Assembly: GCA_023269455.1 (NCBI GenBank)
Contig: JAHFTG010000018.1
Coordinates: forward strand, 1-16,791
From: Opitutaceae bacterium
GTDB lineage: Bacteria; Verrucomicrobiota; Verrucomicrobiia; Opitutales; Opitutaceae
Length of the DNA stretch: 16,791 bases
Reading direction: 5' to 3'
Shown: one piece after another, positions 1 to 6,825 of the stretch
Layout of the letters: every line of letters begins with the position of its first letter
Position numbering within the stretch: the first letter of the stretch is position 1
Program-made: the position numbers and the translations under genes
Notes under the pieces: generated by a model
Database searches by the model: none
What the model was told of the DNA's origin: nothing
Seen by the model: the letters and a program-made list of their open reading frames with translations, nothing else

Positions 1-881
1 TCCTTTGCGAGATCGAGGCCGAGCGCCTCGTAGAGTTTGCGACGATGCGTGCTGCCCACTTGGTGGCAGATAAAACGGTCGGCCTTGACGGAGTCATAGC
101 CAGTCTCCGCCGTGAAGGCTTTCCAAGTGTCCTGCGCGAGGGCGAGACCGGCAACGAGGAGAGCCTCGCTATCGGTCTGCATCGCGAGGGCGTCGGCCCC
201 GTGGGTGTCGCCTTGGCAAAGTTCGCTGTGCGCGGTGGCCGCGCGCGCGGTGCCGCCGAGTAAACGGTGGGCGCGCATTCCGGGAGGCAAAAGCGACTCA
301 TGGCACACGACGGCCCCGACCGCGCCCGAACCGATGGTGAGATTGGCGAAGTAGGGCTTGATGCCGTTGCGATCGAGCGGTTGCGACAGAAGCGTCTTCA
401 GCGTTTGCCGCACGAGCGGGCCGCCATCTTCACCGGAGACGATGAGCGCGCACTTGATCTGGCCGGATTCGATCATGCCGGCTGCAACGGTGAGCGAGTT
501 CAGAAAACCGAGGCAGGCGTTCGACACGTCGAAGATTTGCGCGGTCGCGGGCAGGCCGATCTTGCGGTGGGCAAACGATGCCGTGGCCGGCTCCATCATG
601 TCGCGGCACACCGCGCTGTGGATGAAGAGTTCGACCTGCTCCGCGCGGAGCCCCGATTTGGCGAGCGCGGCTTTCCCGGCGGCGGCGCTGGCATCAGACG
701 GACGCGTGCCCGCAGGCCAGACGCGACGTTCGCGAATGCCCGTCATGAGTTCGAGACGGCCGAAAGGCAGTTTCAGGCGTTCGTAGAGCGGGCGCAGCGT
801 TTCCTCCACTTGCGTGGTGGTGAGGATTTCGTCGGGCAGCGCGACGGCCAGCGACTCGATGCAGGTGTGGGCGAAGCGCAT
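1..881 (-). CDS. OleA-like / KAS III-like thiolase-fold ketosynthase (3' end beyond window)
   Basis: My reverse-strand translation gives 293 residues from ATG at 881 before the window edge; the C-terminus is missing. It is a thiolase-fold condensing enzyme. The nucleophile is Cys123 in FDVSNACLGF and the active-site His is His273 in ICHQVG; the third (Asn) residue would lie off the edge. The stretch around GIRERRVW and RDMMEPATAS resembles OleA more than housekeeping FabH, and Glu97 sits where OleA carries its catalytic glutamate. OleA joins two fatty acyl-CoAs by a non-decarboxylative Claisen condensation; FabH condenses acyl-CoA with malonyl-ACP. Its start overlaps the stop of the FabI-like gene by one base (TGATG), so translation is probably coupled. 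Being a ketosynthase III-type enzyme is secure; the OleA assignment rests on remembered sequence features and is moderate. Confidence 0.85.
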   Translation of the reverse strand, partial: MRFAHTCIESLAVALPDEILTTTQVEETLRPLYERLKLPFGRLELMTGIRERRVWPAGTRPSDASAAAGKAALAKSGLRAEQVELFIHSAVCRDMMEPATASFAHRKIGLPATAQIFDVSNACLGFLNSLTVAAGMIESGQIKCALIVSGEDGGPLVRQTLKTLLSQPLDRNGIKPYFANLTIGSGAVGAVVCHESLLPPGMRAHRLLGGTARAATAHSELCQGDTHGADALAMQTDSEALLVAGLALAQDTWKAFTAETGYDSVKADRFICHQVGSTHRRKLYEALGLDLAK

Positions 882-1699
882 CAGGCCTTGGTCTCGGGCC
901 TCATCGCGAGACGCACGATTTCCTTGTCGAAAAAATTACTGCCGAGGCCGGCATCCACCGTGACGGTCGTGCCGTTGAGGCCGCTGCTGCGGTCGCTGAG
1001 AAGAAAGACCGTGGTGTTGGCGACTTCCTGCGTGCTGAGGTTGCGCTTACGGAACGTGAGTTTTTCGGCGTAGAGGTAGCTTTCAAGGTAACCGGGGATT
1101 CCGGCGGAGGCACTGGTCTTGAGCGGACCGGAACCGACGACATTGAAACGCACTTCGCTGTCCGCGCTGAATGACTTGGCGAGAAACCGAGAAGCGGAAT
1201 CGAGCGCGGCCTTGATCGGCCCCATGTAACCGTAGTTGTCAGGCGTCACCTGAAGTGAAGAGATGCCGATAGTGACGACGGAGGCGTTTTTCGCAAGGAG
1301 CGGCTTGAAGGCGTGGGCGACCTCGATGAGCGAGAAGGCCGAGATGGCCGTCGCTTGCAGGAAGTCCTTTCGTTTCGTCGCGTGGAACGGCTTGAAACCT
1401 TCGCTGTAGTTGGCGAACGCGATCGAGTGGACGATGCCGTGAATCACACCGTGTCCGGCGGCGGCGATCTCGGCGGAAAGCAACTCGGCCGCGCCTTCAA
1501 CTTCGACGTCGCAGACAAAGACCGGCTTGCCGGCGAGCTGGGCTTCGAGCGACGCTTTGCGGGCGGGCGAACGCACGCTGTAAACGACGGTGGCGCCCTG
1601 CTCTTCCAGCGTCTTCGCGGTAAACCAGGCGACGCTTTTTTTATTGGCGACGCCGAGGACGACGAAGGTTTTTCCGGAAAGATTGAGAAAGTCGGGCAT
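881..1699 (-). CDS. fabI: FabI-like enoyl-ACP reductase (SDR superfamily)
   Basis: 272 residues, close to the usual 260-270 of FabI. The N-terminal nucleotide-binding segment has the FabI form GVANKKSVAW (residues 16-25), HSIAFAN follows at 91-97, and the FabI spacing Tyr-x6-Lys appears as Tyr156 and Lys163 in YGYMGPIK. SGPLKTSASAGI (190-201) matches the FabI substrate loop, and the tail VFLLSDRSSG...TVDAGLG is typical. Family role: NAD(P)H reduction of trans-2-enoyl-ACP, the last step of each elongation cycle. One oddity: the second tyrosine of canonical FabI (Tyr146 in E. coli) is Ile146 here. ATG at 1699 is chosen because the family N-terminus begins there; the frame is open to 2083, but that part is the antisense-frame shadow of fabZ. 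It starts 8 bases after the fabZ stop and overlaps the next gene by one base. Confidence 0.88.
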   Translation of the reverse strand: MPDFLNLSGKTFVVLGVANKKSVAWFTAKTLEEQGATVVYSVRSPARKASLEAQLAGKPVFVCDVEVEGAAELLSAEIAAAGHGVIHGIVHSIAFANYSEGFKPFHATKRKDFLQATAISAFSLIEVAHAFKPLLAKNASVVTIGISSLQVTPDNYGYMGPIKAALDSASRFLAKSFSADSEVRFNVVGSGPLKTSASAGIPGYLESYLYAEKLTFRKRNLSTQEVANTTVFLLSDRSSGLNGTTVTVDAGLGSNFFDKEIVRLAMRPETKA

Positions 1700-1707
1700 A
1701 GGGAAAC

Positions 1708-2184
1708 TCACTGCTGTTGTTGCGCCTGCTGGGCGGCCGGCGAGCCTTCGGGAGTTTTCCAGGCGACGGCAAAATCGACCGTGAGCACGCGGGTGCCGTC
1801 GGCTTTTTTGATCGCGCCGCCCATCATCGTGAAGCCGCCCATGACTTCTTTTTTCTTCACTTCGATCACGATGGTGTCGCCCGGATAAATCGGGTTGCGG
1901 AAGCGCACATCGGAGATCTTGGCAAGGAGCGGCACGCCTTCGCCGGGCTTGGCGCCGGCGGCGAGCGCCTGGCGCGCCATGAAGAGCGCACCGGTCTGGA
2001 AAACGGCTTCGCACAACAACACGCCCGGCGTGATCGGCGCGTTGGGATAGTGACCCTTGTAGAAATCTTCCTCGGCCCGCCACGTGCGTTTGGCGATGAG
2101 TCCGTCGGTGGTCTCGGAGACGATCTCGTCAACAAACAGAAAGGGCGGCCGGTGCGGGATGAGGTCGGTGACGGCGTTGGACAT
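1708..2184 (-). CDS. fabZ: FabZ-like 3-hydroxyacyl-ACP dehydratase
   Basis: 158 residues with a hot-dog fold signature. IPHRPPFLFVDEI near the start is the FabZ opening motif. GHYPNAPITPGVLLCEA (44-60) holds His45 and Glu59, the catalytic pair at the same 14-residue spacing as E. coli FabZ (His54/Glu68). Expected reaction: dehydration of 3-hydroxyacyl-ACP to trans-2-enoyl-ACP. The glutamine-rich C-terminus (AAQQAQQQQ) looks disordered. Start: ATG at 2184 places IPHR at residue 9, as in the family, and follows a pyrimidine-rich tract like other starts here. A GTG at 2202 with a purine-rich GGGGGAGGG a few bases upstream is a real alternative adding six residues. It lies 49 bases after the FAD oxidoreductase gene and 8 bases before fabI, in one apparent operon. 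Confidence 0.9.
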   Translation of the reverse strand: MSNAVTDLIPHRPPFLFVDEIVSETTDGLIAKRTWRAEEDFYKGHYPNAPITPGVLLCEAVFQTGALFMARQALAAGAKPGEGVPLLAKISDVRFRNPIYPGDTIVIEVKKKEVMGGFTMMGGAIKKADGTRVLTVDFAVAWKTPEGSPAAQQAQQQQ

Positions 2185-2233
2185 GGGAGAGGTAAAACAC
2201 ACCGCGCCCTCCCCCGCCCCGCAAGGCTGGAAA

Positions 2234-3682
2234 TTACGAGGCGGCGGACGCGTTCTTGAGGGCGAAGAGGTATTTATCGATCTTGTTGGACGTGATGACG
2301 CCGTAATTGATCGTGCCCAGCCAGCCCGACATGATGATGCCGACGCTGCCCGCGTGGAAGAGGCCGGGGAGTTTTTCGGAGAGGTTCATCGAGACGGGCA
2401 GGCCTTCGAACTTCGTGCCGAACGACGTGCCGTTCATGTGCGTCGTGTAACGCTCGATGGTGCGCGGTGTGGCCGCTTCCTTCCAATCGATTTTCGCGCG
2501 GACGTCGGGAATGTATTTTTCGAGGGCGACGAGGCTCTCCTCGATCATGCGCTCCTTGTGTTTTTCGTAGTCCGCCTCGGAGAGACTGTTCCAATCGGGG
2601 TAACGCCCGTTGAGCGAGGCGACCACGGTGTAGCGGTCGGTGCCGGGGCGCGTCTCAGGATAATAAACCGAAAACGTGCGGCTCGTGGTGTGCAGATCAG
2701 TGAGTTCCTGCGGGCTGTAAGTCGGCGCTTCCGACGTGAAAACAAGATCGCCGATGTGCGGGATGCTTTCGCCTTTGCGGATGCCGAAATACACCTGGCA
2801 CGAGCTGGTATTGATGCGCACCGCCCTCGCCTGCTCGATGAAATCGGCAGGGAAATTCTCTTCGCCGGCCAAGCGGAAGATCGTGTTTTTGATGTTGGCG
2901 TTGGATAGCACGGCCTTGGCTCGGATGACGCGGCCGCTCTTGGCGACGATCCCGCAGGCGACTTTCTTGCCGTCGCGTTCTTCGACGAGGATGCGATCCA
3001 CGAGGACTTTTTTACGGAGCTCGACGCCGTTTTTCTGGAGTTCAGCGACCATCTTGGCGATGAGCAGATCGGAGCCGCCTTGGAATGTGAAGACGCCTGC
3101 GCCCATGAAGTTCGAGAAGACGATGCCGAAGGTGATCGCCGGGTCGTCGAAGGTGGAGCCGTTGGCATAAGAGATCGGCTCCATGAGCAGCCGGTGGACG
3201 TCGGCGCGACCAGGGAAGAACCGTTCGAACATCTGGCCCGTGGTCTCGGGGTTGTTGTCGTAGTAGTTCATCGCCCGCAGGTAGTCGTAGAACGCCTCAA
3301 CCTGTTCGTGGGGAAGTTTGAACTGCTCGACGAGCACGCGCGTGTAATCTTCGCGGGTGAACGTAGTCCACACATCCATCTGTGGATTGACGAAGCGGAC
3401 GTCCTTCAACTGGTGAATGGAATCGGCGATTTCCTTCGTCCAGTAACGGCGGCAGCTTTTGATCATGCCGCTCGGAAAGCCGTGCAGCGAGATGTCGAAG
3501 ATGTGCCCGCCCTTGCGCGTGAACCACGTGGCGAGGCCGCCGTATTGGTAGTGGTGCTCGAGCAGGAGCACCTTGTGACCGGCCTTTGCCAACACGTTCG
3601 CGCCGGTGAGTCCGCCAAGGCCGGAGCCAATGACGATCACATCGTATTCATCTGCGACACCTTTGAGCCAGTCGTAAGCCAT
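2234..3682 (-). CDS. CrtI/phytoene desaturase-family FAD oxidoreductase (copy 1)
   Basis: 482 residues, normal for the phytoene desaturase/carotene isomerase/retinol saturase family. The N-terminal Rossmann motif is VIVIGSGLGG (15-24), followed by the E-H-x-Y-x-x-GG element (about residues 42-49) that holds the FAD adenosine. The C-terminal FAD motif is LFHAGSVGIIMSGWLGTINY. Family members add or remove double bonds in long hydrophobic chains using FAD. No carotenoid gene (crtB, crtE, crtY) is nearby; the neighbours are FabZ, FabI and condensing enzymes, so an acyl chain is the likelier substrate (inference). No hydrophobic span long enough for a membrane helix is obvious. ATG at 3682 follows 129 non-coding bases after the coiled-coil gene and a pyrimidine-rich leader. 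Substrate and reaction direction cannot be read from sequence. Confidence 0.85.
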   Translation of the reverse strand: MAYDWLKGVADEYDVIVIGSGLGGLTGANVLAKAGHKVLLLEHHYQYGGLATWFTRKGGHIFDISLHGFPSGMIKSCRRYWTKEIADSIHQLKDVRFVNPQMDVWTTFTREDYTRVLVEQFKLPHEQVEAFYDYLRAMNYYDNNPETTGQMFERFFPGRADVHRLLMEPISYANGSTFDDPAITFGIVFSNFMGAGVFTFQGGSDLLIAKMVAELQKNGVELRKKVLVDRILVEERDGKKVACGIVAKSGRVIRAKAVLSNANIKNTIFRLAGEENFPADFIEQARAVRINTSSCQVYFGIRKGESIPHIGDLVFTSEAPTYSPQELTDLHTTSRTFSVYYPETRPGTDRYTVVASLNGRYPDWNSLSEADYEKHKERMIEESLVALEKYIPDVRAKIDWKEAATPRTIERYTTHMNGTSFGTKFEGLPVSMNLSEKLPGLFHAGSVGIIMSGWLGTINYGVITSNKIDKYLFALKNASAAS

Positions 3683-3811
3683 GAGAATAAAGGAACGCAG
3701 TGAAGGCTCGCGCCGCGTAGGGGCAAGGGCTTTTACGATGATGCCACCGGCGGATCAAGGCGGGGTCGGAATCAGGCGAGTTCTTCGCGAAAAGCGAGTT
3801 CACTAACACCC

Positions 3812-5140
3812 CTACTCTTTGAATTCGTTGAATTTTCTGACGGGCGGAGCCGGCTTTTGGACGTCGGGGTCGAGGGAGGCTTCGAGGTTTTGCAGGCGGG
3901 TTTCCCACGTTTGGAGATCCTCGGCTCTTTGCTCCAAATAAACTTCTTGTTCCTGTATGTTTTGCAACTTGATGAGCAAGGCGGTCTCGACTTCGATGAA
4001 ATAGGCCTCGCGTTCGGCCAGATGGGCTTCCGCCAGCAGCAGCTTGTTTTCGCGCTCGGCGAGGTTGTCCTTAGCTTTTTCTGCGGTGGCAACCGGCGGT
4101 GCCTTGGCCGCAGGGATCGGCGGCGCGCTCTCCTTCACGGGCAACGCCACTGGCGCGATCACGGGAACGGGAGCGACGGCCCGAGGCGGGGCGACCGGGG
4201 AGACCTGAGCGATCATTGCGACCGGCTGAGGGATGATGAGACCGGAATCGAACACGGCCTTTGTCTCCGCTACGATGACATCGATCTGGGAGCGGTCCAA
4301 GGCGGCTTCGGCCAGCATGCGCAGTTCCGCCCAGTAATGGGCATGGTAGCCGATTTGATCGCTAGCATGGACCGGGGGCGTGAAGGCTTGAAAAACAGGC
4401 TGGCACCTTGCTTCAAGCTCAAGGGCGAGCAGGGAGACTTCCTCGTTAACCACGATCTTGTGGGGGGCGAAAACCTCCTCAATCTTGTCTCGGAAATTTA
4501 AATGGGGGTAACCGTGATGGACCGAGGATTCGTTGGGCTGAGTCTGCCTTGCGGCCCCGAGTTGGTTGATGAAATCGATTTCGGCGTCCAAAGCATCCGC
4601 GCTTGCGACCAATTGGGCGAGTTTCTTGCCCACCAAGGGCACGTCGGCGGAGATCATGCCGGCCGCAGAGCCCTGCATGAGCACGGTGCGAAAGCCGCGC
4701 AGGTGGAGCTGGCAGTCTTTGAAACGACGGTCAAAGATCGCGGCCAGCCATTTCCAATCGGTGGGTGTTCCCGCGGTGATCAGGTGCTGCGCGTAGTCGG
4801 CTGAAACCGAGCGCAAATGGTCTTCCAACTGGCGATCAATCATACCCCCGCTCACCCGCAAGAGCTTGTTCAGCTTCTGAACTTCGGCGCTCAACGCCGC
4901 CAATCGGGATCTGGTGGCTTTTAACTGGAGTTCGGGTCGTCTGCTTTGGCCTAGCAGCAGCGCCGGGAAAATCGACCGTTTGGACAGGAGCTCGGTTTCC
5001 TGTGCCCTGAGCGTGGGAATTTCACCGTTCAACGCCTGATGCGAGGCCATCAACGCGGCCTCGCGCATCAACAGATCCCGGAGAGATTCCGGCACAAGAT
5101 CCAGCAAAGTCGGCTCCGAAGATGCAGGCAAAGTCGTCAC
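3812..5140 (-). CDS. Uncharacterised coiled-coil protein
   Basis: 442 residues; I do not recognise the family. Residues about 20-115 are charged and helical with heptad-like leucines. Residues 125-305 look globular, with TDWKWLAAIFDRRF and YHAHYWAELRMLAEAAL segments. Residues about 306-352 are a Pro/Ala/Val-rich linker. Residues 353-425 are strongly coiled-coil, with repeated E-R-E and L-E-Q-R elements. There is no signal peptide or membrane span. The start is GTG at 5140, with GAGG about 12 bases upstream; no better in-frame start is visible. It sits between the ndh terminator and the second FAD oxidoreductase, on the same strand as the lipid genes, so it may be the first gene of that unit. 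It could be structural, a scaffold, or an unrelated gene that happens to lie in the cluster. Confidence 0.75.
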   Translation of the reverse strand: MTTLPASSEPTLLDLVPESLRDLLMREAALMASHQALNGEIPTLRAQETELLSKRSIFPALLLGQSRRPELQLKATRSRLAALSAEVQKLNKLLRVSGGMIDRQLEDHLRSVSADYAQHLITAGTPTDWKWLAAIFDRRFKDCQLHLRGFRTVLMQGSAAGMISADVPLVGKKLAQLVASADALDAEIDFINQLGAARQTQPNESSVHHGYPHLNFRDKIEEVFAPHKIVVNEEVSLLALELEARCQPVFQAFTPPVHASDQIGYHAHYWAELRMLAEAALDRSQIDVIVAETKAVFDSGLIIPQPVAMIAQVSPVAPPRAVAPVPVIAPVALPVKESAPPIPAAKAPPVATAEKAKDNLAERENKLLLAEAHLAEREAYFIEVETALLIKLQNIQEQEVYLEQRAEDLQTWETRLQNLEASLDPDVQKPAPPVRKFNEFKE

Positions 5141-5315
5141 AGCGATGAAGGACCTCTGAGGGGCGGGAAATAAACGTTAAACGACATGGGAAAGAGACTT
5201 GGTATGCACTCAAAACCCAAGCGCACGCCAAAATCAACACGATGCCGCCTCTAACGCAATTTTAAGCTTAAACCGCCGGGACGAACTCACGGCGATCTTT
5301 GCGCCCCAAAAATGA

Positions 5316-5368
5316 AAAAACGTCGGGCGACAGAGCGGTGTATCGCGCTCCGTTCGCCTGACGTTTTT
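5316..5368 (-). terminator. Rho-independent terminator after ndh
   Basis: Two 15-base arms (5316-5330 and 5354-5368) pair with a single G-T wobble, and an inner stem of GAGCG with CGCTC (5333-5337 and 5346-5350) extends the hairpin. On the minus strand the stem ends in a run of six T followed by another T run. It lies 44 bases beyond the ndh stop and before the coiled-coil gene, separating two transcription units. The A/T ends are symmetrical, so it could work on both strands. Confidence 0.85.
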
Positions 5369-5411
5369 CAAACAATTCGGCCTATGCGAGCAGGCCGTGG
5401 CCTCAGCCTGC

Positions 5412-6704
5412 TCAGCTCTGCTTGGGTGCCGGTTTGGCCACCACCGGGTCCATGCCGGTGACAAGGCGGGTGCCGCGTTTATAGGTGAAGTAATTATACA
5501 CCCAGTGGGTCAGCACGGAAACCTTGCTGCGGAAGCCGACGAGGAACAGCAGGTGAATGATCAGCCAGGCGAACCAGGCGAAGAAACCACTGAACTGGAG
5601 CTTGCCGATCTTGGCGATGCCCGAGGAACGGCCGATGGTGGCGAGGCTGCCCTTGTCGTGGTAGGCAAACGGCGCGCGCGCGCCCTTCCCGTCCTTGAGT
5701 TCCTTGGCGATGAGCTTGGCGGCATAACCACCCATTTGAAGGGCGGCCGGAGCGACGCCCGGCACGGTCACGCCGTTGACATCGACGAGGCTGACGACGT
5801 CACCGACGGCGAGCACTTCGGGATAACCCGGCAGAGAGAGATCGGGCTGCACCTTGATGCGACCGCCGCGGTCGATCTCGATACCGAGCGAACGGGTGAG
5901 AGGATTCGCGGCCACGCCGGCGGCCCAGATGATGTTGGCGCTGCGGATGGTCTGAGTGGGCAACTCGACTTCGCCCTTGCGGATGTCCTTGACCATGGAG
6001 GCGACGAGCACTTCCACGCCGAGTTTTTCCAACTGGAGCTTGGCGCTGGCGGAGAGCGCCTCGGGAAACATGGGCAGCAGGCGCGGACCGGCCTCGACCA
6101 GCAGCACGCGGGTTTTTTTGGGATCGATGTGACGGAAGTCTTCGTCGATCACGGTGCGGGCGAGTTCGGCCAGAGCACCGGCCATCTCAACACCAGTCGG
6201 ACCGCCGCCGACGACGACCGTGGTGAGCAGCGCATCGCGCGCGGCCGGATCGGCTTCGGTCTCGGCGCGCTCGTAGGCGAGCAAGGTTTCGCGGCGGAGC
6301 GCGAGGGCTTCGTCCAGGGACTTGAGACCGGGGGCAAACTGCGCCCAATCGGGGCGTCCGAAATAACTGGTCACGCCGCCCAAGCCGATGACGAGGTAAT
6401 CGTAGGCGACCTCGCCTTTGGCGAGGATGACCTTCTTGGCCTTGAGATCGATGCTCTGGACCTCGCTCATCCGCACCTCGATATCCGGGTGATCGGAGAG
6501 GATGGAGCGGATCGGCTGGGCGATATCGGGACCGGACAGCGTGGCGGTGGCGACCTGGTAAAGCAGCGGCTGGAAAAGGTGGTGGTTTTGCCGATCGATG
6601 ATCGTGACCCGGGCAAGATTGCGCGGAAATTTTTGGCAAAAGGTGAGTCCGGCAAAACCGGCGCCCAGCACAACGATGCGAGGAAGTGAGTCAGACGTCT
6701 GCAT
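5412..6704 (-). CDS. ndh: Type II NADH:quinone oxidoreductase (NDH-2)
   Basis: 430 residues, normal for bacterial NDH-2. Two dinucleotide-binding motifs are clear: GAGFAG (14-19) for FAD and GGGPTG (166-171) for NADH. The FAD-closing segment is EVLAVGDVVS (296-305), followed by PAALQMGGYAAK (319-330), the counterpart of the quinone-site AQxAxQ motif. A hydrophobic C-terminal stretch (372-392) probably seats the protein on the membrane. It passes electrons from NADH to quinone without pumping protons. It follows the FAD oxidoreductase at 6826 after 121 bases and is closed by the hairpin at 5316-5368. Its place inside an acyl-chain cluster suggests, but does not prove, a link between quinone redox state and the FAD desaturase-like enzymes. 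It may simply be the respiratory enzyme. Confidence 0.92.
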   Translation of the reverse strand: MQTSDSLPRIVVLGAGFAGLTFCQKFPRNLARVTIIDRQNHHLFQPLLYQVATATLSGPDIAQPIRSILSDHPDIEVRMSEVQSIDLKAKKVILAKGEVAYDYLVIGLGGVTSYFGRPDWAQFAPGLKSLDEALALRRETLLAYERAETEADPAARDALLTTVVVGGGPTGVEMAGALAELARTVIDEDFRHIDPKKTRVLLVEAGPRLLPMFPEALSASAKLQLEKLGVEVLVASMVKDIRKGEVELPTQTIRSANIIWAAGVAANPLTRSLGIEIDRGGRIKVQPDLSLPGYPEVLAVGDVVSLVDVNGVTVPGVAPAALQMGGYAAKLIAKELKDGKGARAPFAYHDKGSLATIGRSSGIAKIGKLQFSGFFAWFAWLIIHLLFLVGFRSKVSVLTHWVYNYFTYKRGTRLVTGMDPVVAKPAPKQS

Positions 6705-6825
6705 AAATAAGGTTCAGGTGAAGCGGTATCAGGCTTAACAGAGCAAAGAAAGAAGCGTGCCGGAAAGAGAATTCGCATTCATCTTTTCATTTTAAGCGTA
6801 ACCAAGGAATTGCGTCGGGCGGCTT

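Noticed and set aside
881..2083. 400-codon frame extending the FabI-like protein upstream
   Set aside because: The first 128 residues are an out-of-frame reading of fabZ, rich in Arg; FabI homology begins at the ATG at 1699.
5397..6689. 430-codon plus-strand open frame over ndh
   Set aside because: It mirrors ndh almost exactly, as happens in high-GC genes, and its product has the Gly/Asp/Glu/His-biased look of an antisense shadow.
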